This document shows positions 1 to 5,803 of a stretch of 6,918 nt of DNA, piece by piece (position 1 is the stretch's first letter; every line of letters starts with the position of its first letter). This DNA comes from Bordetella parapertussis (GTDB lineage: Bacteria; Pseudomonadota; Gammaproteobacteria; Burkholderiales; SG8-41): positions 1-6,918 of the forward strand of contig CAMBCD010000145.1 in assembly GCA_945863085.1 (NCBI GenBank), given 5' to 3'. The notes beneath the pieces were generated by a model. It saw only the letters and a program-made list of their open reading frames with translations, was not told where the DNA came from and did not search any database. The position numbers and the translations under genes were made by a program.

Positions 1-1046
1 TGCCGGTACAGCTCCTCGCTCTGCCGCAACGCATCGACCATGCGCGCCGTTTCCGCGGCATGCTGCCGCTGGCGCGAGAAAAACCGCAACAAGCCGGCGG
101 CCAACAGCACGATCAGCAACACCATTACCACAACGCCGCCGATATACCGGGTCCGCACGTCGTTGAGGCGGGCAGCCACGCTTTTCTCGTCCACGCTCAC
201 CGCGACCAGCAGCGGGAGTTTTTCCGTTTCACGATAAACCCAGTTTCCGGCCGGCGCGCTCCCCGCCATCGGCGCAACAGTCCTGCCGCCGCGCCCCGCC
301 GCCGCGTCAGCCGCTTGGACCATGAACGTCCAGTCGGCCTGCATCAGCGCATGCTTGTCGTCAGAACCGCGACTGAACACCGCGCGTGCGGCACCGTCGC
401 GCCCGATCAGCGCGATCACCCCGGCCGTGCCGAAACGCCCCTCCTGCAACAACCGGTCCCAGTACGAGAGATCCACGGCGATGATCGCCACGCCGCCAAA
501 CGACCCGTCGGGCTTGTTGATGCGCCGGGTCAGGTGGAATGACCATTTCCCCGACACCCGCCCCAGCACGGGCTTGTTGACAAAGATCTGGCCGGTATCA
601 CGCTCGACATGGACGCGGAAATGCGCCAGATCGGCAATGCCGGCGTCCGGCGGAATCAGCAGGCTGCTGAGTATCAGGCGTCCGGCGGAATCAGCCACCG
701 ACACCACGGCAATGGCATCGGCAATATCCCTGAATTCCTGCTTGAGGTGCGCGACATTGGTACGCATGCCGTCGCGTTCAAAAACCTGCTTCAGGCGGCG
801 CACCGCATCATCCACGCCGAGCAAGGTGTTTCGGGCATGCACCTCCAGCACCAGCGCCACGTCGTCCGCGTGACGCAGCGCAAATTCGCGCTCGGCCGTG
901 CTGTGGTTGCGATACGACAGCCACGCCGCGGTGATGACCGCGACGATCAGCAGTCCGGCGGCGGCGACGACCGCCCATTCGACCGCATGGCGGGAAAAGA
1001 CCGCAGGTCTAGAAAACCGGGAAAGCGGATGGTTGCTGGAATTCAC
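1..1046 (-). CDS. Membrane-bound sensor with periplasmic dCache-like domain and PAS start (C-terminus outside window)
   Basis: This is a partial signal-transduction protein; 348 codons are visible and it continues past the left edge. Read from a GTG at 1046, it has a short cytoplasmic head, a membrane helix at about residues 24-44, a periplasmic domain of about 250 residues, a second helix at about 301-320, and then a helical linker ending in RQSEELYR, the typical opening of a PAS domain. The periplasmic part resembles double-Cache (PDC) domains: a GRLILSS strand, then ADLAHFRVH, then KPVLGRVSGKWSFHLTRRI. Such proteins usually end in a GGDEF/EAL or histidine-kinase module; that part is not present, so the output cannot be named. 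The GTG start is preferred because an in-frame TAG lies upstream, no ATG occurs before the first helix, and the next in-frame ATG is deep in the sensor domain. Only a weak AGG lies 6 nt upstream. The ligand is unknown. Confidence 0.85.
   Translation of the reverse strand, partial: MNSSNHPLSRFSRPAVFSRHAVEWAVVAAAGLLIVAVITAAWLSYRNHSTAEREFALRHADDVALVLEVHARNTLLGVDDAVRRLKQVFERDGMRTNVAHLKQEFRDIADAIAVVSVADSAGRLILSSLLIPPDAGIADLAHFRVHVERDTGQIFVNKPVLGRVSGKWSFHLTRRINKPDGSFGGVAIIAVDLSYWDRLLQEGRFGTAGVIALIGRDGAARAVFSRGSDDKHALMQADWTFMVQAADAAAGRGGRTVAPMAGSAPAGNWVYRETEKLPLLVAVSVDEKSVAARLNDVRTRYIGGVVVMVLLIVLLAAGLLRFFSRQRQHAAETARMVDALRQSEELYR
642..695. repeat. 19-bp direct repeat pair inside the sensor gene
   Basis: The 19-bp sequence GGCGTCCGGCGGAATCAGC occurs exactly at 642-660 and again at 677-695, with 16 bp between. 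The offset of 35 bp is not a multiple of three, so on the minus strand the two copies are read in different frames: one encodes the ADSAGR segment, the other the LIPPDAG segment of the Cache-like domain. Both translated segments fit the family, so this does not look like a disrupted gene. Confidence 0.9.
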
Positions 1047-1108
1047 TGGATGCCTGGAAAGCGGACGCGGGGCGCGGCCCGGCGTATCGGCAGCGCGTAA
1101 AACAACCT

Positions 1109-1214
1109 AAAAAAAGGGCGGAGCTGGCAGGCTACCAGTACATCGGGCGGACGCAAACCGCTGATTAAGGGGGCTGGAACCGCCCTATTCCGCGCTTGCG
1201 GGCCCGGGGGTTCC
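1109..1214 (-). terminator. Structured intergenic region, possible terminator after the MFS gene
   Basis: Between the MFS stop (1234) and the sensor start (1046) lie about 187 non-coding bases rich in inverted repeats. GGAACC (1176-1181) pairs with GGTTCC (1209-1214) and encloses a small CCGC-gctt-GCGG hairpin (1190-1201). GGGCGG at 1145-1150 can pair with CCGCCC at 1180-1185; another GGGCGG copy at 1116-1121 can pair with the same arm. On the minus strand this last arm (reading CCGCCC) is followed directly by seven T residues (1115-1109), as in an intrinsic terminator, but the possible stem has a long loop. A terminator ending the ubiK-comM-MFS transcript is the simplest reading; leader structure for the sensor gene is the alternative. 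Confidence 0.4.
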
Positions 1215-1233
1215 GCTCCTCATTCCTCTCTCA

Positions 1234-2454
1234 TCATCCGGCTCCGTGCCGGTCCGCCAGCCGCCGGGACAGCAGCCACGCGCACCCGCCGGCCAGCATC
1301 AACCCGCCCATGGTCAGCGCCAGCGTCAGCGCGCTGCCCGACACCAGCGGCGACACCACGCCGGCGGTCATGCCGGCCAGCAGGCTGTGGGCAAAGCCCT
1401 GCAGGGATGACGTCATGCCGCGCAGTTGCGGATAGAGGTCGAGGGTCAGCAGCGTCAGGCTGGGCATCGCCAGCGCCATGCCGATGGTATAGAGCATCAC
1501 TGGCAGCACGGTCCACGGCAGCGCCGGCGAAAACAGCGCGCAGTAGGCGATGTTCAGCACCGCGGCACCGCTCATCGTCAGATACCCGGCCAGCACTGTG
1601 CGCCGGGGCGTCAGCCGGCCGGCCAGCCGCCCGGACAAAAACGCACCGAACATGACGCCGCCGATGCCCGGCACAAACAACCACGGAAAATCTGTGGCGG
1701 AGAGATGCAACAGGTCGTAAATCACCGCCGGCGCCGACACGATGTAGAGAAAAAATCCCGAAAAATTCAGCGCCACCGCCAGACACAACAGCACCAGCTG
1801 CGGATTGCCGCCCAGCTTCAGGTAGTTGCGCAGCAGCGGCCGCGCATGAAACGGCTGCCGCGCCGCGACCGGATGCGTTTCCGGAAGGCGCCGCCACGCG
1901 GCAGCCAGTACGGCGATGCCGTACAGCGCAAGAAACCAGAATATCGAGCGCCAGCCGAGCGCGTTCTGCAGCCAGCCGCCGATGATCGGCGCGATGGCGG
2001 GTGCAATGCCGAAAATCATGGTCACCAGCGACATCAGCCGCTGCGCCTCGTGGCCCTGCTGGCTGTCGCGGATGATGGCGCGGCCGATGATGATGCCGGC
2101 TCCTGCCGAGAGGCCCTGCACAGCGCGCCAGAAGAGCAGTTGCGGCAGCGAAGAGGCCAGCGCACACCCGATCGCGGAAATCACATAGAGCGCAAGACTC
2201 GCGAGTATGACCGGGCGCCGGCCAAAGGAATCCGACAGCGTGCCGTGAAACAGGGTCATCAGCGCCACGCTGAACAAATACAGGCTCAACGTCTGCTGCA
2301 TCTGCGCGGGCGTCGCCCGCAGATCCGCGGCAACGAAAGGAAACGCCGGCAAATACGTGTCGATCGTAAACGGCCCGATCATCGCCAGCGCCGCCAGGAT
2401 CATGGCCAGCACCGGCAGCGTGATCGGCGCGGCGTGACGCGGCGCGGTGCTCAC
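1234..2454 (-). CDS. MFS multidrug exporter, Bcr/CflA family
   Basis: This 406-residue inner-membrane protein has the pattern of about 12 hydrophobic segments expected of a major facilitator proton antiporter. Family marks are GPFTIDTYLPAFP (residues 27-39) in the first helix with its conserved Asp32, the MFS motif A GTLSDSFGRRPV (71-82) in the loop between helices 2 and 3, RAVQGLSAGAG (110-120) with the helix-4 Arg, and the Pro/Gly-rich GIAPAIAPIIGGW (149-161) in helix 5. These match the Bcr/CflA group, whose members export compounds such as bicyclomycin, sulfonamides or chloramphenicol; the substrate here cannot be told. The GTG start at 2454 overlaps the comM stop in a GTGA arrangement, so translation is probably coupled to comM. 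The N-terminus then begins MSTAPRH just before helix 1, as usual for the family; a longer reading into comM would add 61 residues without family resemblance. The gene ends in tandem TGA stops. Confidence 0.92.
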   Translation of the reverse strand: MSTAPRHAAPITLPVLAMILAALAMIGPFTIDTYLPAFPFVAADLRATPAQMQQTLSLYLFSVALMTLFHGTLSDSFGRRPVILASLALYVISAIGCALASSLPQLLFWRAVQGLSAGAGIIIGRAIIRDSQQGHEAQRLMSLVTMIFGIAPAIAPIIGGWLQNALGWRSIFWFLALYGIAVLAAAWRRLPETHPVAARQPFHARPLLRNYLKLGGNPQLVLLCLAVALNFSGFFLYIVSAPAVIYDLLHLSATDFPWLFVPGIGGVMFGAFLSGRLAGRLTPRRTVLAGYLTMSGAAVLNIAYCALFSPALPWTVLPVMLYTIGMALAMPSLTLLTLDLYPQLRGMTSSLQGFAHSLLAGMTAGVVSPLVSGSALTLALTMGGLMLAGGCAWLLSRRLADRHGAG

Positions 2455-3956
2455 GCGCGGTCCAGCCTGCGGTACTGGATGGCTTCGGCGACATGGTTGC
2501 CGGCCACAGCCTCCGCGCCGGCCAGATCGGCGATGGTGCGCGCCACCTTGAGCACGCGGTGATAGGCGCGCGCTGAAAGCCCCAAGCGACTGATCGCCTG
2601 TTTGAGCAGGGTGAGGCCCTGCGTATCGGGCGCACAATGGCGGTCGATCTCGCGCGTGGCGAGCTGGGTGTTGGGTTTGCCCTGGCGGGCGAGCGCGCGT
2701 TCGCGGGCGACGCTTGCACGGGCGCGCACCGCAACCGAGGATTCACCGGCCGCGACGCCCGTGAGTTCTTCCTGCGCCAGCGCCGGCACTTCGATCTGCA
2801 GGTCGATGCGGTCGAGCAGCGGTCCGGAAATGCGCGAGCGGTAACGCGCGACCTGATCCGGCGTGCAGCGGCAGCGCCCGTTGTAATGGCCAAGATAACC
2901 GCAGGGACAGGGATTCATTGCCGCAACCAACTGGAATTGCGCGGGAAAATCCGCCTGCCGCGCCGCGCGCGACACCGTGATGCGCCCGGATTCCAGCGGC
3001 CCGCGCAATACCTCCAGCACGCGGCGCTCGAACTCCGGCAATTCGTCGAGAAACAGCACACCGTGCATGGCCATGGAGATTTCACCGGGCCGCGGATTGC
3101 CGCCGCCACCAACCAGCGCCACTGCCGAGGCTGTGTGGTGCGGCGCGCGGTAGGGTCGCCGTTTCCACGCGCTGACATCGAAACCGTTGGCGCCGACCGA
3201 CTGTATTGCCGCGGATTCCACCGCTTCCTGCTGCGTCATCGGCGGCAGCAGGCCGGGCAGGCGCTGCGCGAGCATGGTCTTGCCGGTACCGGGCGGGCCC
3301 ACCATCAGCAGGCTGTGGCCGCCGGCGGCGGCGATTTCCAGCGCGCGCCGGGCGTGATTCTGGCCTTTGACGTCGAGCAGATCCGGATGCGCAGATTCGC
3401 CGGAAAAATCGGCCGGCGTCGTCCGCGGCAGTGCTGCCCGTCCGGCCAGGTGGGCACAAACCTCACCCAATGAAGTCGCGGCATGGATCGTGGCCTTTTC
3501 GGCCAGCGCCGCTTCCGCGGCATTTGCCGCCGGCAGCACAAAGGCCCGGCCATCGCGGGCCACCGCCAGCGCCATGGCCAGGGCACCGCGCACCGGACGC
3601 AGTTCGCCGGTCAGCGCCAGTTCGCCGGCGAACTCATAATCACGCAGGCCGCGATCCGGTATTTGTCCGGAAGCGGCGATGATGCCCAGCGCAATCGGCA
3701 GATCGAAGCGGCCCGACTCCTTGGGCAGGTCGGCCGGGGCCAGGTTGACGGTGATGCGCCGCGCCGGAAAATCAAACTGCGCATTCTGCAGCGCAGCACG
3801 CACGCGATCCTTGGCCTCTTTCACCTCGGCTTCGGGCAAGCCGACGATGGTGAAGCTCGGCAAGCCGTTGGCGAGATGGGCTTCCACCGTCACCAGCGGA
3901 GCATCCATGCCCGACAGGGCGCGGCTGTACAGTACGGCCAGGGACAATGGGATCAA
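2451..3956 (-). CDS. comM: YifB/ComM family Mg-chelatase-like AAA+ ATPase
   Basis: At 501 residues this is a full-length member of the family (about 500). The N-terminal domain carries GLPSFTIVGLPEAEVKEAKD (31-50) and the NLAPADLPKESGRFDLPIA block (71-89). The AAA+ core follows: Walker A GPPGTGKT (220-227), Walker B VLFLDE (300-305), and a cysteine cluster C350/C352/C362/C364 likely to bind metal. The SGPLLDRIDL block (377-386) lies in the sensor/arginine-finger region. A C-terminal Mg-chelatase helical domain covers about 400-501. In Vibrio cholerae ComM is a hexameric helicase that promotes branch migration of incoming DNA during natural transformation; the gene is also widespread in species not known to be competent. 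No ATG fits the N-terminus: an in-frame TAA lies 9 nt before the TTG at 3956, and a second TTG at 3947 gives the more family-like MSLAVLYSRALSG beginning. Either TTG could be the start; neither has a strong Shine-Dalgarno. The gene follows ubiK by 92 bp and overlaps the MFS gene by 4 bp. Confidence 0.95.
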   Translation of the reverse strand: MIPLSLAVLYSRALSGMDAPLVTVEAHLANGLPSFTIVGLPEAEVKEAKDRVRAALQNAQFDFPARRITVNLAPADLPKESGRFDLPIALGIIAASGQIPDRGLRDYEFAGELALTGELRPVRGALAMALAVARDGRAFVLPAANAAEAALAEKATIHAATSLGEVCAHLAGRAALPRTTPADFSGESAHPDLLDVKGQNHARRALEIAAAGGHSLLMVGPPGTGKTMLAQRLPGLLPPMTQQEAVESAAIQSVGANGFDVSAWKRRPYRAPHHTASAVALVGGGGNPRPGEISMAMHGVLFLDELPEFERRVLEVLRGPLESGRITVSRAARQADFPAQFQLVAAMNPCPCGYLGHYNGRCRCTPDQVARYRSRISGPLLDRIDLQIEVPALAQEELTGVAAGESSVAVRARASVARERALARQGKPNTQLATREIDRHCAPDTQGLTLLKQAISRLGLSARAYHRVLKVARTIADLAGAEAVAGNHVAEAIQYRRLDRA

Positions 3957-4048
3957 CCCGATTTAAAAGGCAGGAATCAACTCAACGGTTGTGGCCGGGC
4001 GGCGGCTGACCGGAGCCCCGTTGCGCACCCGGTTCAGCGATCCGTAAA
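3957..4048 (-). other. ubiK-comM spacer with inverted repeat
   Basis: The 92-bp gap between ubiK and comM holds CAACGG (3983-3988) and CCGTTG (4018-4023), which can pair around a GC-rich interior that itself has CCGG arms. No T-tract follows on the minus strand, so termination is not indicated and the two genes may be cotranscribed. No convincing promoter is visible. Confidence 0.4.
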
Positions 4049-4300
4049 TCAGCGGGAAACCGGGGACCGGTTTGTGTCGGTTTCCAGGGCCGCGACCTTT
4101 TTTTCAAGTTCAACGAGCTTCGCCCGGGTACGCAGCAGAACTTCACGCTGCACATCAAATTCTTCACGCGTCACCAGATCCAGCCGGCTGAACGCGCCGG
4201 CAAGCAGCGCCCGCAGGTTTTTTTCGATGTCGGCTGCCGGCCCCTGCGCCAGCACGGCCTTCATTTTTTCGTTGATTTCGTCGAGCAGTTTCGGGTTCAT
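4049..4300 (-). CDS. ubiK: UbiK (YqiC/BMFP family) ubiquinone biosynthesis accessory factor
   Basis: This small protein of 83 residues matches the BMFP family (usually 80-100 residues). It opens with MNPKLLDEINEKMKAVL, has the central block ADIEKNLRALLAGAFSRLDLVTREEFDVQ (23-51) typical of the family, and ends in a leucine-rich coiled-coil helix (about 53-73, LLRTRAKLVELEKKVAALE). In E. coli and Salmonella UbiK binds UbiJ and supports aerobic ubiquinone synthesis; related proteins form trimers and can interact with membranes. The ATG at 4300 is chosen because GAGGA lies 5 nt upstream; an in-frame ATG at 4321 would add only seven residues and has no better site. It is the first gene of the leftward group and diverges from the porin gene. 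Confidence 0.93.
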   Translation of the reverse strand: MNPKLLDEINEKMKAVLAQGPAADIEKNLRALLAGAFSRLDLVTREEFDVQREVLLRTRAKLVELEKKVAALETDTNRSPVSR

Positions 4301-4382
4301 GCGGTCCTCACGGATACTCATCGGGCATTGGTAAACCAGTTTAACAAGCATTCCCCCGCGCAGCCCGGATTCCACGATGTAC

Positions 4383-4397
4383 GCATCACACTGGGGC
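4383..4397 (+). promoter_or_regulatory. Weak NtrC-like site (distal)
   Basis: GCATCACACTGGGGC matches the NtrC dyad GCAC-N7-GTGC at six of eight core positions with the correct spacing. Its centre (4390) is 52 bp from the centre of the better site (4442), about five helical turns, and about 149 bp upstream of the predicted transcript start. On its own it would not be convincing; the phasing raises its interest. Confidence 0.35.
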
Positions 4398-4413
4398 GGC
4401 TGCGCCACAAAGC

Positions 4414-4439
4414 GGTGCGGCCGTGAGTAGGGCCGCACC
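4414..4439. repeat. Perfect 9-bp inverted repeat (hairpin or operator)
   Basis: GGTGCGGCC (4414-4422) and GGCCGCACC (4431-4439) are exact reverse complements around an 8-nt loop. No T-tract follows on either strand, so it is not an evident intrinsic terminator. The right arm contains the left half of the proximal NtrC-like dyad, so the two structures share DNA. Confidence 0.6.
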
Positions 4440-4449
4440 ACATTAGTGC
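4435..4449 (+). promoter_or_regulatory. NtrC-like binding site (proximal)
   Basis: GCACCACATTAGTGC has perfect GCAC and GTGC half-sites with the 7-nt spacing of known NtrC sites such as those upstream of enteric glnA, and the flanking bases extend the dyad to CGCAC/GTGCG. Its centre lies about 97 bp upstream of the predicted sigma-54 transcript start, a normal distance for an NtrC enhancer. The downstream glnK-amtB genes are classic NtrC targets, which supports the assignment. Confidence 0.65.
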
Positions 4450-4467
4450 GATGACGATGGGATTACA

Positions 4468-4480
4468 AATCAAAAAGTTT
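4468..4480 (+). promoter_or_regulatory. Possible IHF site
   Basis: AATCAAAAAGTTT matches the IHF consensus WATCAANNNNTTR at all specified positions except the last, and lies in an AT-rich tract (about 4463-4512) that contrasts with the GC-rich surroundings. It sits between the NtrC-like enhancer and the sigma-54-like promoter, where an IHF bend usually brings activator and polymerase together. Confidence 0.45.
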
Positions 4481-4512
4481 TATAACTAATTGTTTTTAAA
4501 TGGATTTATATC

Positions 4513-4528
4513 TGGCACGGTACCTGCT
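4513..4528 (+). promoter_or_regulatory. Sigma-54 (RpoN) -24/-12 promoter for the porin-glnK-amtB genes
   Basis: TGGCACGGTACCTGCT matches the RpoN consensus TGGCACG-N4-TTGCW with one mismatch (C for the first T of the -12 element). The invariant GG (4514-4515) and GC (4526-4527) have the exact required spacing. Transcription should start near 4539, giving a leader of about 44 nt before the porin ATG. No equally good sigma-70 promoter is seen in this orientation. Confidence 0.72.
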
Positions 4529-4550
4529 GAACGTCCCTCGCAGTTTCATT

Positions 4551-4560
4551 GCACATGTGC
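4551..4560. repeat. 10-bp perfect palindrome in the porin 5' leader
   Basis: GCACATGTGC is self-complementary and lies about 12 nt downstream of the predicted transcript start. It resembles two NtrC half-sites set too close together (2 nt rather than 7), so it is not scored as an NtrC site. It may be an operator for another regulator or chance. Confidence 0.4.
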
Positions 4561-4582
4561 CAACACACTGAAAGGGAAAAAC

Positions 4583-5383
4583 ATGTTTAAGAAGACCATC
4601 ATCGCCGGACTCGTTGCCAGCGCTTTCGTACCCGCGTTTGCAACGGCCGCCGATTCGCCGCACACGCTGACCGGCAATGCCGGCATCTACAGCCAGTACA
4701 TTTTCCGTGGCCTGATGCAGACCAACAACGATCCGGCCTTTCAAGGTGGGTTTGACTACAGCCATGCCAGCGGCTTCTATGCCGGCACCTGGATGTCGAA
4801 CATCAGCTGGCTGACCGACTCCCCGGCATCGTCTGGTTACAAGAGCAGCAGCCTGGAAATGGATTTCTACGGCGGCTATAAAGGCACCTTCGGTGGTGAT
4901 TTTGGTTTTGACGTAGGTGTCCTCCAGTACTACTACCCCGGCTCGCACGACGCCGTACTGTTCCCGGGTACGGTCAAGGCTGACACTCTGGAAATCTACG
5001 GCGCATTGTCGTGGAAATGGCTGAGCGCCAAGTATTCGCAAAGCATCGGCAACAAAACTTTCGGCGTAGCCAACAGCCGTGACACCTACTACATCGACCT
5101 GTCGGCTACTTTCCCGGTCACTGACAAACTGAACCTGATCGCCCACTACGGCATTCAGGAATTTGACGGCAGCACCGTGGCCGGTGTGGATAACGATTCC
5201 TTCGCCTCCTACAAGGACTGGAAACTGGGTGCCACCTATACGCTGCCGAAGGACTTTACGATCGGCGCCTACTTCACCGGCACCGATATGACCGCCACTC
5301 AGAAAGCGTTCTACACCAACGCTGCGGATACCCGTTTCACCGGCAAGGATACCTTCACGGTGTACCTGTCGAAAACCTTTTAA
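4583..5383 (+). CDS. TorF family putative outer-membrane porin
   Basis: The 266-residue product has a signal peptide (MFKK, hydrophobic stretch to about residue 17, then AFATA; cleavage near residues 20-22) and a mature part of alternating aromatic and polar strands ending in a C-terminal Phe (YLSKTF), the usual mark of an outer-membrane beta-barrel. The NAGIYSQYIFRGLMQT opening (32-47), the FYGGYKGTFGGDFGFDVGV block (95-113) and the following QYYYPG (115-120) fit the TorF/TIGR02001 group of putative porins. The substrate is not known for the family in general. The ATG at 4583 follows an AAAGGG ribosome site and starts directly at the signal peptide. The gene lies just downstream of the sigma-54-like promoter and 69 bp before glnK, so it is probably the first gene of a nitrogen-regulated operon and may admit ammonium or small nitrogen compounds; that function is inference from context. 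Confidence 0.88.
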   Translation: MFKKTIIAGLVASAFVPAFATAADSPHTLTGNAGIYSQYIFRGLMQTNNDPAFQGGFDYSHASGFYAGTWMSNISWLTDSPASSGYKSSSLEMDFYGGYKGTFGGDFGFDVGVLQYYYPGSHDAVLFPGTVKADTLEIYGALSWKWLSAKYSQSIGNKTFGVANSRDTYYIDLSATFPVTDKLNLIAHYGIQEFDGSTVAGVDNDSFASYKDWKLGATYTLPKDFTIGAYFTGTDMTATQKAFYTNAADTRFTGKDTFTVYLSKTF

Positions 5384-5395
5384 GCATCGGTCTGA

Positions 5396-5791
<396 letters not shown>

Positions 5792-5793
5792 TT

Positions 5794-5797
5794 GGAG
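5794..5797 (+). promoter_or_regulatory. amtB ribosome binding site
   Basis: GGAG lies 6 nt before the amtB ATG and just after the glnK TGA. It fixes the amtB start and shows that the two genes are translated from a common message, since the 12-bp gap leaves no room for a promoter. Confidence 0.75.
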
Positions 5798-5803
5798 AAC
5801 AAG

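Larger units (their letters stand above)
4301..4582. other. Divergent intergenic control region between ubiK and the porin gene
   Basis: These 282 bp contain no convincing gene. The right half carries the NtrC-like, IHF-like and sigma-54-like sites listed separately, all suited to rightward transcription. The left part (4301-4380) should hold the ubiK promoter, but no clear -35/-10 pair is visible; an imperfect dyad around GTAAACCAGTTTAAC (4331-4345) is the only notable sequence there. An open frame entering from 4490 in frame with the porin begins upstream of the promoter and is not considered translated. Confidence 0.7.

Noticed and set aside
40..1100. Several overlapping plus-strand open frames at the left edge
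   Set aside because: The minus strand is continuously open here and encodes helices plus a Cache-like domain; the plus-strand products are Arg/Ala-rich shadows.
1426..2562. Plus-strand open frame (378 codons) rich in Arg, Gln and His
   Set aside because: It lies opposite the MFS gene, whose protein has clear motifs; the composition is typical of an antisense shadow.
1220..2893. Minus-strand open frame of 557 codons spanning the MFS gene and the end of comM in another frame
   Set aside because: It crosses two well-supported genes out of frame and has no recognisable domain.
2637..4334. Plus-strand open frames at 2637-3473 and 3483-4334
   Set aside because: Both are antisense to comM and ubiK and show no family features.
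4401..4418. Possible third NtrC site, GCGCC and GGTGC arms
   Set aside because: The arms are two bases too far apart for the NtrC dyad and the left arm has a mismatch.
4551..4566. Minus-strand TGGCAC overlapping the leader palindrome as a leftward sigma-54 promoter
   Set aside because: The required GC is absent at the -12 spacing.
4490..4582. Upstream in-frame ATG that would extend the porin by 31 residues
   Set aside because: The extension would precede the signal peptide and begins upstream of the sigma-54-like promoter; the ATG at 4583 has its own ribosome site.
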